64,000 nucleotides of DNA from Bacteroidetes bacterium OLB9. GTDB taxonomy: Bacteria > Bacteroidota > Bacteroidia > Chitinophagales > Saprospiraceae. Below, one piece after another: positions 1 to 9,807 of this stretch (its first letter is position 1; each line of letters starts with the position of its first letter). The notes beneath the pieces are model-generated. The model was not told the origin of the DNA. It saw nothing but the letters and a program-made list of their open reading frames with translations, and searched no databases. Position numbers and translations under genes: made by a program. The DNA is taken from assembly GCA_001567255.1 (NCBI GenBank), contig LNBW01000066.1:16082-80081 (forward strand), given 5' to 3'.

Positions 1-14
1 TACAATTAAATTCA

Positions 15-1535
15 TTAATGCTTAAAATGTCTGATTCCGGTAAATACCATTGACATATTGTGGTCATTACAATAATCAATGCTTAGCTGATCTTTAATAG
101 ATCCTCCAGGCTGCACAACGGCCTTAATTCCTTCTTGATTAACCAGTTCAACGCAGTCAGGAAAAGGAAAGAAAGCATCTGATGCCATAACTGCTCCTTC
201 TAAATTAAACTCAAAATGCTTAGCTTTAGCTATAGCTTGCTGACAAGCATCAATCCTAGAAGTTTGACCACATCCCATGCCCAGTAGCTGTGCGTCCTTA
301 ACTAAAACGATAGTATTAGACTTAAGGTGCTTTACGCATTTAACAGCAAATTCCAAATCTGACCATTCCTTTTCACTCGGTTGTACACTCGTCTTAATCT
401 CAAATTGTGCTCTGCCTTCTGTACTTAGATCGGTGTCCTGTACTATAACACCATTGAGAAGCGATTTAAATGACTGCGCACTCACATCAACACTATTTAA
501 TCTCAATAAGACCCTTTTCGGTTTAGAAGACAATAGGAGGAAAGCCTCCTCATCAAAATCAGGTGCAATGAGCACTTCATAAAACAACTCATTAATTTTA
601 TTAGCTGTAATTAAATCAATTTTTGAGTTGCTTATCAAAATACCACCAAAGGCAGAGATGGGATCGGCAGCAAGTGCAGCTTCATAGGCTTCTGACACCG
701 TTTTTCTAGTGGCAACCCCACAGGCATTAGTATGCTTTAATATGGCAAAAGTAGGTTCGGCATCTTTAAATTCTCTAACCAACTGAACTGCAGCATCAAT
801 ATCAACTAAATTGTTATACGATAAATCTTTACCACATAATTGGTGAACTACTTTACTCATATCTCCATAATAAGCTGCACTTTGATGAGGGTTTTCACCA
901 TAGCGCAAACTGAGTCTAGGTTGCACAGATATAGTAAATGTGTTCTCGCTATCTCCGGTCAAAAATTTCTTAATTTCAGTATCATAATATGCGGAAACTG
1001 CAAATGCCTTTCCTGCAAGATATCTGCGTTGGTCTAAAGTAAATATATTGCCAACCGTTTTCAAAATATCAATGATAAACGGATACTCATTCTTTGACGG
1101 GATCACAACCACGTCATTAAAATTTTTAGCTGCAGCTCTAATCAATGATATACCACCGATATCAATTTTCTCAATAATGTCAGGCTCAGGAGCTCCAGCT
1201 GCTACCGTGGCTTCAAAAGGATAAAGGTCAACAATTACCAAATCAAAAGTAGGAATATCAAATTGTTGTAGTTGTGATAAATGTTCTTGGTTTCTAATAG
1301 CCAGAATTCCACCGAAAACTTTAGGATGTAATGTCTTAACACGTCCTCCCAAAATAGATGGGTAACCGGTGATATCCTCAACTTTTTTCACTGGAATACC
1401 TAAACTTTCGATAAATTCCTGAGTGCCACCTGTGGAATAAATCACCACTCCAGCTCGATGTAAAAGACCTGCTAAAACTTCAAGTCCATCTTTAGAATAC
1501 ACTGAAATCAACGCATTTTTAACAACTATATCCAT
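15..1535 (-). CDS. purH: Bifunctional AICAR formyltransferase / IMP cyclohydrolase
   Basis: Catalyses the last two steps of de novo purine synthesis in the cytoplasm: formylation of AICAR with 10-formyl-THF, then ring closure to IMP. The 506-residue protein has the usual family length. An N-terminal MGS-like cyclohydrolase domain (about residues 1-150) carries STGGT at 34-38 and the GGRVKTLHPKVFGG segment at 63-76. The transformylase domain has RYGENPHQ at 211-218 and the catalytic KHTNACG at 267-273. The ATG start gives the standard MDIVVKNALISVYSK beginning. A strong hairpin separates it from the upstream gldN, so it is probably its own transcription unit. Identification is secure. Confidence 0.98.
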   Translation of the reverse strand: MDIVVKNALISVYSKDGLEVLAGLLHRAGVVIYSTGGTQEFIESLGIPVKKVEDITGYPSILGGRVKTLHPKVFGGILAIRNQEHLSQLQQFDIPTFDLVIVDLYPFEATVAAGAPEPDIIEKIDIGGISLIRAAAKNFNDVVVIPSKNEYPFIIDILKTVGNIFTLDQRRYLAGKAFAVSAYYDTEIKKFLTGDSENTFTISVQPRLSLRYGENPHQSAAYYGDMSKVVHQLCGKDLSYNNLVDIDAAVQLVREFKDAEPTFAILKHTNACGVATRKTVSEAYEAALAADPISAFGGILISNSKIDLITANKINELFYEVLIAPDFDEEAFLLLSSKPKRVLLRLNSVDVSAQSFKSLLNGVIVQDTDLSTEGRAQFEIKTSVQPSEKEWSDLEFAVKCVKHLKSNTIVLVKDAQLLGMGCGQTSRIDACQQAIAKAKHFEFNLEGAVMASDAFFPFPDCVELVNQEGIKAVVQPGGSIKDQLSIDYCNDHNMSMVFTGIRHFKH

Positions 1536-1572
1536 AATGTCTAAAATTAATAATGATGCTAATATAAAACAA

Positions 1573-1605
1573 AAATGGGAAGTTGTTTATTGCAACTTCC
1601 CATTT
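1573..1605 (-). terminator. Rho-independent terminator after gldN
   Basis: A perfect 13-bp inverted repeat (AAATGGGAAGTTG at 1573-1585, CAACTTCCCATTT at 1593-1605) with a 7-nt loop lies just past the gldN stop, between gldN and purH. The A/T ends of the stem make it usable in either direction. It should end the gldK-gldN transcript. Confidence 0.85.
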
Positions 1606-1623
1606 AATATTCTGATTAAATAA

Positions 1624-2520
1624 TTAATATTCCCACAAATCATGCTCAAAATTGAGCAGTTCATTCTTTATTTTTTCTGAATACAGAAGAATGTCAATTC
1701 CAGTTCTATCCTCCTCAGCGTTTGGATCTGGAACATAGTAATCTTTCAGACGATAATCCAAAACATTAGATCTCTTATAAATATAAGAAGAGAAAACACG
1801 CTGATCAAATAAATCTGCCCAAGTCATAGGTGCCATATCATTCTCATCATTGAATACTCTATGCTTTGACAAAGGCATTCTACATTCCGGATAATAAACC
1901 CAAAACATAGGCGCGGGTGGAATACCTGCTTCTTTATCTTGATGGCTTTGATAGATAGGAGCAATGCCTATAATTCTAACGTCCATCACAGATCTTTGCT
2001 TGTCAAAATACCATATTTCTTTAATTCTATACTGTTTGATATCTCTCCAATTGACGTCGTTTCTGGTAATCAAAATTTTCTCCTCATAAGTTTCAGGGTC
2101 CAACGTCATTGTTGTATCCATCTTAATCATTTTCCCTTCAATATCTTCAGGTGAAAGCAGATTTTTAAACGACTCATCGCTAAATGCTGAAATTTCACCA
2201 TTCATGATCATTGTTTTAAAAGTATTGAATAGATTCAATTCTTCACTCACAAATGGGAGATTAAGCTTCTCTCTTGTATCAACTACCCTCTGAACTCTCT
2301 TTTCCCATGCGATATCAGCTTCTCTGATAGGTTGTTGGAGCAATAATCTGTTCTCAACGATTAATCTCTTTGAGACTAAATCATCCACAAAAGATTCTTC
2401 CGTCGGGACTGAGGATTCTGTTTTAATTTCACCAATGAGCTGATTATTCTGTGCATAACTACTTGTAATCACCATTGATGAACAAAATAACAGAGCGAAA
2501 AAATTAATAAACGACTTCAT
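1624..2520 (-). CDS. gldN: Type IX secretion / gliding motility protein GldN
   Basis: GldN (PorN) is a periplasmic part of the type IX secretion system that forms a ring with the lipoprotein GldK under the outer membrane. The 298-residue product starts with a signal peptide ending near residue 23 (SSYAQ) and contains the family's conserved middle, including YYPECRMPLSKHRVFNDEND and FDQRVFSSYIYKRSN. It is the last gene of the gldK-L-M-N series, 48 bp after gldM, and is followed by a strong terminator. Gene order and sequence both support the call. Confidence 0.96.
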   Translation of the reverse strand: MKSFINFFALLFCSSMVITSSYAQNNQLIGEIKTESSVPTEESFVDDLVSKRLIVENRLLLQQPIREADIAWEKRVQRVVDTREKLNLPFVSEELNLFNTFKTMIMNGEISAFSDESFKNLLSPEDIEGKMIKMDTTMTLDPETYEEKILITRNDVNWRDIKQYRIKEIWYFDKQRSVMDVRIIGIAPIYQSHQDKEAGIPPAPMFWVYYPECRMPLSKHRVFNDENDMAPMTWADLFDQRVFSSYIYKRSNVLDYRLKDYYVPDPNAEEDRTGIDILLYSEKIKNELLNFEHDLWEY

Positions 2521-2568
2521 CTGTTAAAATATTTTTGAATATTAATTATTGCTTAAACTTAAGCTAAA

Positions 2569-4113
2569 TTATTGAATATCAAATACTAATTGTCCAAGAT
2601 TTCTTGCTGCAACATCTCCAGGACACTTACACTTGATATCTTGAAATACAAATTTATCACCAGGAACAGCTTTATTCTGAATCGCTCTAGCATTACCACT
2701 AATCGTAGCGCCAGAATTTGGTGCGATTTCAGGGTCCTGTCGCTTAGCTACTCTTACTAAAGTAAATCCAGCCATATTACATCTTGCATCAAAATCAAAG
2801 TCTTGCAAAATAGGAAGCAAAGAAGTGTGTCCCTTGAATGTACCATTACCTACCGCTCCTCCTCTAAGTGTACCACCTAAAAGTGGTGTAGGATCAGGAA
2901 TTCTCTTTACTCGGTATTCCTTGCTATATGTAATACCAGGTGCGGATACCTTAATAAAGGCTTTTCCTGGAGTTTGAACAGTTGCATTGTAAGTACCATT
3001 CGCAGTCCTTGATATGTTACCTCCGTCCATAGAAACCTTTACCTGAGCTGAAGGGATCCCTGCAGCTGAGATTTCGATAGGATTATCCACTCCGATGTAC
3101 AGCACATTCATCTTTGCAGCCGAAACGGTTACTGAACGCTCACCTACTTCATACTCAAATTCAGACTTATAGGATTTAGTTTCTTTTGTTACCGGGTTAT
3201 ATACTTCTGCTACTGCAGTGTATTTTCGTACACCTATCTCGCCTGCAATAGTGGACCATTTAGCAGAACCATCTGTACCAACTGGAAGATTAGCTCCATT
3301 TACACTAATTTTGATCCCTGTGTTTGAGCTAGTTCCTGCAGAGGCAGATAAAAATACATCTGTTTCAAACTTCTCGCCCTTAATAACATAAGACTTAACC
3401 GGAGATGACACTACTCTAAACTGATCTAATACTACTTCTTCAGTTAAACCTACTTTACCTGCAAGATAATTTAACACAGCTGCTTCTGATGACTTAATAT
3501 CATTTGTAAACTTTGAAAATATAGGCATACATGCTGCTAAAGGCATGTGGCCGAATGTAAAGTCAGCCCAGTTTGCTTTCTTGTTTACACCTTTTTTCCA
3601 GGTTTCATCATCAATATTGATAGCGATTTTACCAGCAAAACTAGCTCGGTCACCTTCATCAACAAACTGCAAAAATTTATCTTTAATTTCAAGCATCTTT
3701 GCTTTTAATTCTTCTCCTTTTCCATCATGTACTAACAATCTAGTGGTAACATCATAATCTCTCCCCGCATGTAAAACTTGTTTCCCATCCACTTCTTCAT
3801 ATCCACCACTTGTTTCTATCAAATAACTTTTAATACCATCTACATAATCAGATCCCTCTTTTGACAAAGCCGTTACTAAATCTACTCTATCAGCATACGT
3901 TTTAAACTGGGATCCCTTTTCAGCACTCTTTTTAATCTCAGCTGGAAGTTCACTATTCGCGGAATCTAAGGCAGCATTGGCCTTTACCAATCCCTTATCC
4001 ACCATATCGAAGGCGTTGAAAATCTCAGCGGATACGTTCAGTGCCAGTAACGCAGTCAGAACGATATACATTACGTTAATCATTAACTGACGCGGTTCCT
4101 TAGGAATTGACAT
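2569..4113 (-). CDS. gldM: Type IX secretion / gliding motility motor protein GldM
   Basis: GldM (PorM) couples the inner-membrane GldL motor to the periplasmic GldKN ring and transmits energy from the proton gradient. The 514-residue protein has one N-terminal transmembrane helix (about residues 10-28, MINVMYIVLTALLALNVS) and a long periplasmic part made of a helical region followed by beta domains. The C-terminal segment carries CKCPGDVAARN. It begins MSIPKEPRQLMINVMY, the usual family start. It sits between gldL and gldN at about 50-bp spacings in the same operon. Confidence 0.97.
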   Translation of the reverse strand: MSIPKEPRQLMINVMYIVLTALLALNVSAEIFNAFDMVDKGLVKANAALDSANSELPAEIKKSAEKGSQFKTYADRVDLVTALSKEGSDYVDGIKSYLIETSGGYEEVDGKQVLHAGRDYDVTTRLLVHDGKGEELKAKMLEIKDKFLQFVDEGDRASFAGKIAINIDDETWKKGVNKKANWADFTFGHMPLAACMPIFSKFTNDIKSSEAAVLNYLAGKVGLTEEVVLDQFRVVSSPVKSYVIKGEKFETDVFLSASAGTSSNTGIKISVNGANLPVGTDGSAKWSTIAGEIGVRKYTAVAEVYNPVTKETKSYKSEFEYEVGERSVTVSAAKMNVLYIGVDNPIEISAAGIPSAQVKVSMDGGNISRTANGTYNATVQTPGKAFIKVSAPGITYSKEYRVKRIPDPTPLLGGTLRGGAVGNGTFKGHTSLLPILQDFDFDARCNMAGFTLVRVAKRQDPEIAPNSGATISGNARAIQNKAVPGDKFVFQDIKCKCPGDVAARNLGQLVFDIQ

Positions 4114-4161
4114 ATCTTATTATTTAATTGTTAAAGAATTTTTGATTAATTAATTAAAGCC

Positions 4162-4746
4162 TTACGCCTTTACATTGTAAGCAGAAAGGATGTTTCCATA
4201 TACACTGTTCAATGAAGTCAGGTTTTTGCTAAGACTTGCCATCTGTGCTTGGTACTGCTTAGTGTCTTCAACGCTAGCATTTAATGAAGCCATTGCATCA
4301 TTCATTCTTGAATAGAAGTTGTTCATGGCTTTCAGCTGATCGCCAGTTTTTGAGAAATCAACTTCTTGAAGTGCTTTTAATGAACCAAGACTCTTTGACA
4401 TAGCTTGAAGCTCAGTCAACATGTTACCTAGTCTGCCTTCTACTACTTCTGCATTCAATTGCTTTGGTGCACCTGTACCCATATCGCCTGCTGTAAGAGC
4501 AGCAAGATTTGCATTGTAGTTATCAAGACCCGGATACAACTTCTCCCAGTAATATTCCTTATCAGGACCTATTATACCTAGCAATGCAAACAAAAATGCT
4601 TCAGTTAAAAGTCCCAAAGTAATGGCTGGACCACCCCAAGAAGTACTATTCAATTTACCCAATGCACCAATCATGACGACTGATGCGCCGAGACCAATCA
4701 AAAGATTCTTTAAATACCTAAATTTAGCTGTGTGAACGAAACTCAT
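4162..4746 (-). CDS. gldL: Type IX secretion / gliding motility motor protein GldL
   Basis: GldL (PorL) is the inner-membrane partner of GldM in the proton-driven motor of type IX secretion and gliding. The 194-residue protein shows two N-terminal transmembrane helices (about 13-28 and 37-60). The second contains a Glu (LLTEAFLFALLGI) of the kind thought to carry protons in this family. The cytoplasmic tail is helical and rich in Leu, Ser and Ala. It lies 48 bp upstream of gldM and 104 bp downstream of gldK on the minus strand. Confidence 0.95.
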   Translation of the reverse strand: MSFVHTAKFRYLKNLLIGLGASVVMIGALGKLNSTSWGGPAITLGLLTEAFLFALLGIIGPDKEYYWEKLYPGLDNYNANLAALTAGDMGTGAPKQLNAEVVEGRLGNMLTELQAMSKSLGSLKALQEVDFSKTGDQLKAMNNFYSRMNDAMASLNASVEDTKQYQAQMASLSKNLTSLNSVYGNILSAYNVKA

Positions 4747-4850
4747 TTTAATTTAAATTTTGTGATTAGTTAATAATAAATTGTTATAAAATCGATTGGC
4801 AAATATAATTGTCAATCTATCTTTAGCCTTAAATTAAATGTAAACAAATT

Positions 4851-6086
4851 TTAGAAATCGTGGATTGAACGTCCTAGATAAGTGATTACACATCTGAATC
4901 CAATATAAGATTTAGAGGTATCTTGAAATTCCCATGTTCTAGTACCAGTCTGGCAATAGTAAGAAATATCTTTCCACGATCCTCCTCTAAGCACCTTTCT
5001 CTTGTATGCTTCTGGATCAGTATCCTTAGCGTCATATCTTATGTCTGAGTTCAAATCGTGCTCATGTGCATATGCATTTTCGTAGAACGCAGAAGATGTC
5101 CACTCCGCTACATTTCCTGCCATATTGTACAGACCATAATCGTTAGGGAAGTAGGCGTCAGCTTTGACAGTATGTAAGCCACCGTCTTCAGGATAATTTC
5201 CTCTACCTGGCTTAAAGTTAGCTAAAAGACAACCTTTTGCATTTCTGATATAAGGACCACCCCATGGGTATGGAGAAATATCGTGACCTCCTCTAGCAGC
5301 ATATTCCCACTCTGCTTCAGAAGGCAATCTGAAGACTTCTGTATTAGGTTCATCCTGCTTGAACATGTTCCATATTTTTGTTCTCCAATGACAGAAAGCA
5401 GTAGCTTGCTTCCAGTTTACACCTACCACCGGATAATCATCGAATGCAGGATGCCAAAAGTAATTTCTTGTTTGTGGCTCATTATATGAATATGTAAAGT
5501 CTCTTATCCAGCATAATGTATCAGGAAAAATATTTACCTCAGCTTTATTTATAATAGATGCACGAGTAGCCGTCTTGTCATGAGCTGCCTTTTGCCAGTC
5601 TATCCACTGATATTTATACTTCAAACCAGCATAATCTAGTTCTCGTCTTCCTTCAAAAGCCATATCGCCTTGATAGTACATTTCTCCTAATTCTTCATCA
5701 GAATAATCTAATGCTACTTCCCAGTCAATGCGCTCATTTCCAAAATCATCTTCTATTTTGTTACCCATAATTTCGTGAGCAACAGAATCTCGTACCCACT
5801 CTACAAACTGTCGGTACTCATTATTAGTAATTTCAGTATCATCCATAAAGAAACCTGATATTGAAATGGCTTTCTGCCTTTGCGTGTAAGTATAAAACAC
5901 ATCCTGATCACTCTGACCAATAGTCAGGGTTCCAGATGGAATATATACCATACCATAAGGGTTAAAACCTCCCCACTTCGGGCGGTTCTGGACGCCAATC
6001 AATTCTCCAGTCTGTTGTTTACCGCATGACGTGGCAATAAGAATAGTAATAAAAAGCAAAATGCTTAATCTTGATAAACTTTTCAT
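4851..6086 (-). CDS. gldK: Gliding motility lipoprotein GldK (FGE-sulfatase fold)
   Basis: GldK (PorK) is an outer-membrane lipoprotein that forms the periplasmic ring of the type IX secretion system with GldN. The 411-residue precursor has a lipoprotein signal with Cys21 (IATSC). The rest is a formylglycine-generating-enzyme-like fold: MVYIPSGTLTIG near the start, then FRLPSEAEWEYAARGG, MAGNVAEWTSSAF and VLRGGSWKDISYYC. In GldK this fold is structural rather than enzymatic. It heads the gldKLMN run. The closely related GldJ is less likely because gldL follows directly. Confidence 0.95.
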   Translation of the reverse strand: MKSLSRLSILLFITILIATSCGKQQTGELIGVQNRPKWGGFNPYGMVYIPSGTLTIGQSDQDVFYTYTQRQKAISISGFFMDDTEITNNEYRQFVEWVRDSVAHEIMGNKIEDDFGNERIDWEVALDYSDEELGEMYYQGDMAFEGRRELDYAGLKYKYQWIDWQKAAHDKTATRASIINKAEVNIFPDTLCWIRDFTYSYNEPQTRNYFWHPAFDDYPVVGVNWKQATAFCHWRTKIWNMFKQDEPNTEVFRLPSEAEWEYAARGGHDISPYPWGGPYIRNAKGCLLANFKPGRGNYPEDGGLHTVKADAYFPNDYGLYNMAGNVAEWTSSAFYENAYAHEHDLNSDIRYDAKDTDPEAYKRKVLRGGSWKDISYYCQTGTRTWEFQDTSKSYIGFRCVITYLGRSIHDF

Positions 6087-6424
6087 TTTCTTTTAGCGAT
6101 TTAACTCATTAAAATAATGGGCTTTTGAAATAAAGCGCCGTAAAGATAAACCAGTATTTTAAAACTACAACTATTTTAAAATTGTTTTTTTAAATATTTT
6201 TCTATCTTCAAAAAACTCTTTAGCGGTTTTGTAACGGCAATTTTAATCATTTATTGTATTGTTATCTCTTATTTATTAAAATAAAGTCTACTACAAACTC
6301 GTATGATTTAAAACCTATTACAGTGTAATATTCTGTATTTTGCCAACTTTACCATCAACGATTATTTTTAAAATTTTAAAAAATGGATTTTTGCAAAATG
6401 AAATATTTATTCTTTACCCAATTT
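6087..6424 (-). promoter_or_regulatory. gldK upstream region
   Basis: This AT-rich gap separates the PorP/SprF gene from gldK. On the minus strand, TATCTTTA (complement of 6141-6148) lies 55 bp upstream of the gldK start and is one base from the Bacteroidota -7 consensus TAnnTTTG, so it is a plausible promoter. No gene or strong hairpin was seen. Confidence 0.45.
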
Positions 6425-7399
6425 TTATAAATCACGTGGATTATAAATAATTTTTGGCGGAAGCCCTAGTCCTATTAATCTCTGAAGATTATATGAAAGC
6501 GTAATTTCATGTGTGCCCTGATGATAGGAGCGAAGTTGAGAAATTCCAAAATCATAACTATAGGTCAGAAAATATTTTTCACTAATATTTGTTCCAATGA
6601 CCAAATAAATAGCATCTAGCGAATTAACATGATATCCTCTTAGTCCAATTCCACCCAAAAAGGTATTATTATACCGACCAGTGAGGCTCAGCTCACTTTG
6701 TACAACTGCTTTGTCTGCCCTAATCAATAATGATGGAAGAAATTTTAACTGATCGCTATAATTATATTTATACTGAGCAAAAATAGTAGTACTCATTCCT
6801 TTGCGATAAATAGATTGCCCAAGATCAAAAGAATGCTCAGGTAAGTCAGTGATAGTAATACCTGCTTCAATATTAGCACCATAAAAATACGCTCCTAATT
6901 CCCAAGACAGTCCTGTACCACCAAATCCTGTATTTTCCAATGTAGGGTCATTGTGATTAAGTCCATCATCATAATCACCATCAGGCGTGATAATTCCTTT
7001 ACTATTGTATTTCAACATATCAATGCCCAAACGACCTCCCACACTCAAAAATCCATAGGGTGTTCCCAAGACATAATTATAAGAACCTTTGATACTTGTA
7101 TTAGAAGCAACTCCCGCACTTTGATTGTATAAGGAAAATCCTAAAGCACCATTCCATATATAAAATGGCATGTCCGCTCCGATATAAAATGTCTTAGGAT
7201 TGCCTGTGAATGAATTATACTGATCTCGATAATTGAGAAAAACACTCAGAGATCGCTCTAATCCTCCATAAGCCGGATTGTCTCTATACTTATTAAGCAT
7301 GTAATGAGATTGCAAAGGCCACTGCTGGCCAGAGACGTTTGACAGTGCCATCAAAACTAGTGCACAGCAAAAAATCCAATTTGCAATTCTATTTATCAT
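6425..7399 (-). CDS. PorP/SprF family type IX secretion membrane protein
   Basis: PorP/SprF proteins are outer-membrane barrels needed for secretion or surface attachment of particular type IX substrates. The 324-residue product has a signal peptide ending near residue 24 (SNVSGQ), then the family's opening, QSHYMLNKYRDNPAYGG and LSVFLNYRDQYNSFTGNP. Alternating hydrophobic strands follow to the C-terminus. It lies directly upstream of gldK in the same direction, the common arrangement for porP. Several paralogues usually exist per genome, so a precise symbol is not justified. Confidence 0.9.
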   Translation of the reverse strand: MINRIANWIFCCALVLMALSNVSGQQWPLQSHYMLNKYRDNPAYGGLERSLSVFLNYRDQYNSFTGNPKTFYIGADMPFYIWNGALGFSLYNQSAGVASNTSIKGSYNYVLGTPYGFLSVGGRLGIDMLKYNSKGIITPDGDYDDGLNHNDPTLENTGFGGTGLSWELGAYFYGANIEAGITITDLPEHSFDLGQSIYRKGMSTTIFAQYKYNYSDQLKFLPSLLIRADKAVVQSELSLTGRYNNTFLGGIGLRGYHVNSLDAIYLVIGTNISEKYFLTYSYDFGISQLRSYHQGTHEITLSYNLQRLIGLGLPPKIIYNPRDL

Positions 7400-7483
7400 G
7401 ATATAAATACAATAATACGTAACTTTTTGTTCTGAATTTAAAAAGTCAATAAAAAAGATGAGAATTTAACTATACAATGGTAT

Positions 7484-8251
7484 CTAAATTTCTAAAGTCA
7501 ATCCATCATAAGCCGGATAAATCCCTGATGGGCATTTTTGTAAAATAGCTTCATAGGTTTCCATTTCATGTGAAATATGGGTAAAATAAGTTTTTTGGGC
7601 TCCGATCAATTGAGCCATTTCTATGGCTTCATCAAAATTAAAATGGGAATGGTGCTTTTTGTATCTAAGTGCATTCAGTACCAAAATGTCTAAATTTCTC
7701 AGTATTTTTTTACTTGACTCACTTATATAAGAAGCATCCGTGATATAAGCAAATGAATCTATCCTATAGCCAATGATAGGCAGATCGCCATGCATGACTG
7801 GAACTGGAATTACTTCTATACCAGTCGATATTTTAAATGGATGATCAGCTTTAACAATATGAGTCATAACGCCGGGTGCACCAGGATAAGGATCTTTATC
7901 AAAAATATAAGGAAACCTGCTTTCAATATTTTCCAATACCCTTCCGAGGCCATAGACAGGGATTTTCATTGATTGCATAAAATTATAGGGTCTGATATCA
8001 TCCAGGCCCGTGACATGGTCATTGTGTTCATGCGTTATCAACACTGCATCAATTCTTCCGATATGGTTCGTCAGCATCTGCTGTCTGAAGTCAGGCCCAA
8101 CGTCAATGACAATCACTTTGCCGTCTTTCTCTACCGCTGCTGAAGTTCTAAGTCTCCTATCTCTGTCATCGGTAGAAGTACATACCGAACACGAACAACC
8201 AATGACCGGAATCCCTTGTGAAGTACCTGTACCTAAGAATGTGACACGCAT
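7484..8251 (-). CDS. MBL-fold metallohydrolase (PhnP-like)
   Basis: A metallo-beta-lactamase-fold hydrolase of 255 residues, probably cytoplasmic. The start GTGTSQGIPVIGC is typical of the PhnP-like branch, which cleaves cyclic or other phosphodiesters. The metal-binding HEHNDH motif is at residues 74-79, with later His/Asp ligands in PVMHGDLP, YITDASY and FTHISHEME. CSCSVC at 19-24 resembles the zinc-binding Cys cluster of PhnP-like proteins. It is 10 bp downstream of a small conserved gene, so the two are probably cotranscribed. The physiological substrate cannot be read from the sequence. Confidence 0.88.
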   Translation of the reverse strand: MRVTFLGTGTSQGIPVIGCSCSVCTSTDDRDRRLRTSAAVEKDGKVIVIDVGPDFRQQMLTNHIGRIDAVLITHEHNDHVTGLDDIRPYNFMQSMKIPVYGLGRVLENIESRFPYIFDKDPYPGAPGVMTHIVKADHPFKISTGIEVIPVPVMHGDLPIIGYRIDSFAYITDASYISESSKKILRNLDILVLNALRYKKHHSHFNFDEAIEMAQLIGAQKTYFTHISHEMETYEAILQKCPSGIYPAYDGLTLEI

Positions 8252-8261
8252 ACCTGAAAGA

Positions 8262-8540
8262 TCATTGAGAGATGTTATTGTATGTTTTGATCATATTGCG
8301 ATAAAATAATCTAGATTTATCACTCAGCAATGTGTCATCCTCTAAAATAACCTCCAAAATATCCATCAGTACACCTACCCTTCCATCCGTATCATAAAAC
8401 TTGTTGATGACTACTACTTTTGTGTTCTCAACAATACAATATCCGGAATTGAATGTTCCCTTCTCATACCTGATCACATAATCAAGTTCCTTAAATATTT
8501 GTTCTAGTTTCTGCAATGTAGGTTTGGTAAACTTATTCAT
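8262..8540 (-). CDS. Conserved small protein of unknown function
   Basis: I do not recognise a named family. The 92-residue protein is soluble, with a predicted helix at each end and a short beta-rich middle (YEKGTFNSGYCIVENTKVVVINKFYD cut into two strands). It starts with ATG 35 bp after a good -7 element read on the minus strand and ends 10 bp before the MBL-fold gene, so it is the first gene of that unit. Length, promoter and tight spacing support a real gene. Confidence 0.75.
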   Translation of the reverse strand: MNKFTKPTLQKLEQIFKELDYVIRYEKGTFNSGYCIVENTKVVVINKFYDTDGRVGVLMDILEVILEDDTLLSDKSRLFYRNMIKTYNNISQ

Positions 8541-8574
8541 ACCTCATTCGGGATATTTTGATACTTTTGTGCCA

Positions 8575-8582
8575 CAAATATA
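8575..8582 (-). promoter_or_regulatory. -7 element TATATTTG
   Basis: The complement reads TATATTTG, matching the Bacteroidota -7 consensus TAnnTTTG, 35 bp upstream of the small conserved gene ending at 8262. Confidence 0.6.
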
Positions 8583-8672
8583 CAATATGTAACGTAGAAG
8601 ACACTCCGCTTTATGCCTCAAATCAATATTTTAAGTGATTTCTTCGTTTGCTATTTCAATTATTAGGAAGTT

Positions 8673-9260
8673 ATGATAAGAATAACAATTATATGTTCAA
8701 TTCTGTTGTGTGCAGTGATAAATGAAGCTCATAGCCAAAGATTCATAGCAAAGGCAGTCGTCGGTTTAAATGCATCACAAATAGATGGAGATACGCTATA
8801 TGGTTTCAATCGTCCCGGACTCACCTTAGGTGGTAGGCTTTCATACACCAATGAAAAAGCGTGGGATGTCGCCCTTGAGATGTTATATAGTCAGCGTGGA
8901 TCAAAACTAAAATTCTTTGGCGACCGCAATGTTAAAGGCATTCAACTCAACTATCTTGAAATACCGGTTATCTTTAGTCTGCGTGACTGGTATATAGAAT
9001 CAGGGAAATATTATAAAGTACATGCTGAGGGTGGTATTTCGTATGGATACTTATTCAAAGCCGAAGCTAATGGATTTAATACTGACCACTTTAACACACA
9101 CGACTTGAGCTGGCTGGCAGGAATTGGATTAAATTTTACCAAAAAACTCGGGATGAAACTCCGCTACACTTCATCTATGGTTGATTTACATCAAAAGGAG
9201 GCTGAATTGCCCAAATTTAAAAGTTATTTCTTAACATTGCGTGCAGAAATCACACTTTAA
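8673..9260 (+). CDS. Secreted outer-membrane beta-barrel protein (PorT-like)
   Basis: The 195-residue protein has a clear signal peptide (cleavage near residue 22 after EAHS). The remainder has the alternating pattern of a small outer-membrane barrel of the PorT / OMP_b-brl_2 type: GLNASQIDGD near the start, LSYTNEKAWDVALEMLYSQ, LNYLEIPVIF and a terminal strand SYFLTLRAEITL. The family often appears near type IX genes but is broad, so no function is assigned. It is followed closely by a lipoprotein gene on the same strand (13 bp gap), and the two may be cotranscribed. Confidence 0.82.
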   Translation: MIRITIICSILLCAVINEAHSQRFIAKAVVGLNASQIDGDTLYGFNRPGLTLGGRLSYTNEKAWDVALEMLYSQRGSKLKFFGDRNVKGIQLNYLEIPVIFSLRDWYIESGKYYKVHAEGGISYGYLFKAEANGFNTDHFNTHDLSWLAGIGLNFTKKLGMKLRYTSSMVDLHQKEAELPKFKSYFLTLRAEITL

Positions 9261-9273
9261 ATTATTTTATGCC

Positions 9274-9783
9274 ATGACAAAATATTTAAAATTATTTGGT
9301 ATTTTACTGATTATCACTGCAATATCATGTAAGTCCGGTCAAGAAAATCAACCAAAAAATAAGCATAATGCACCGACAGTTGCTGATGAAACCAATACGC
9401 CGGAAATTCCGGGTGTCCCTGAAGAGGTTTTAATCAAACTTTTCAATGAGTGTGATTATGTGGATTATATTTTTCACAAATTACCTTTTAGTTTGAGTCA
9501 GAATGAAGACCCCAGCATCAAGCAAAGTATTAGTTTTATAGACTTTGAAAGACCGCTAAAAAGAATCCCTAAAGGATGTAAACCGGATGCTCGTAAGTTT
9601 TTCCATATCAAAGGACAAATTGTATATGATGTAGATGTGTATCTACTCAATGGATGCCATTTTTATGTTTTTGTTGATCAAAAAGGCAAACCGATTTATG
9701 CTAATTATATGACTGAAACTGGTGTAAATTATTATAACGGCATCATCAATCAGGCAAAAGGGATGAATCCCAATAATCAATAA
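9274..9783 (+). CDS. Lipoprotein of unknown function
   Basis: Starting at ATG 9274 gives MTKYLKLFGILLIITAISC, a complete lipoprotein signal with Cys19. The longer reading from GTG at 9241 would add a charged leader and overlap the upstream gene, so the shorter start is chosen. The mature part has a Pro-rich linker and then a globular region with several Cys (ECDYVDYIFHKLPFSLSQ, GCHFYVFVDQKGKPIY). It lies 13 bp after the barrel gene and convergent with rbfA. No family recognised. Confidence 0.8.
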   Translation: MTKYLKLFGILLIITAISCKSGQENQPKNKHNAPTVADETNTPEIPGVPEEVLIKLFNECDYVDYIFHKLPFSLSQNEDPSIKQSISFIDFERPLKRIPKGCKPDARKFFHIKGQIVYDVDVYLLNGCHFYVFVDQKGKPIYANYMTETGVNYYNGIINQAKGMNPNNQ

Positions 9784-9807
9784 AAACAAATCATTGCCTG
9801 GAGTGTC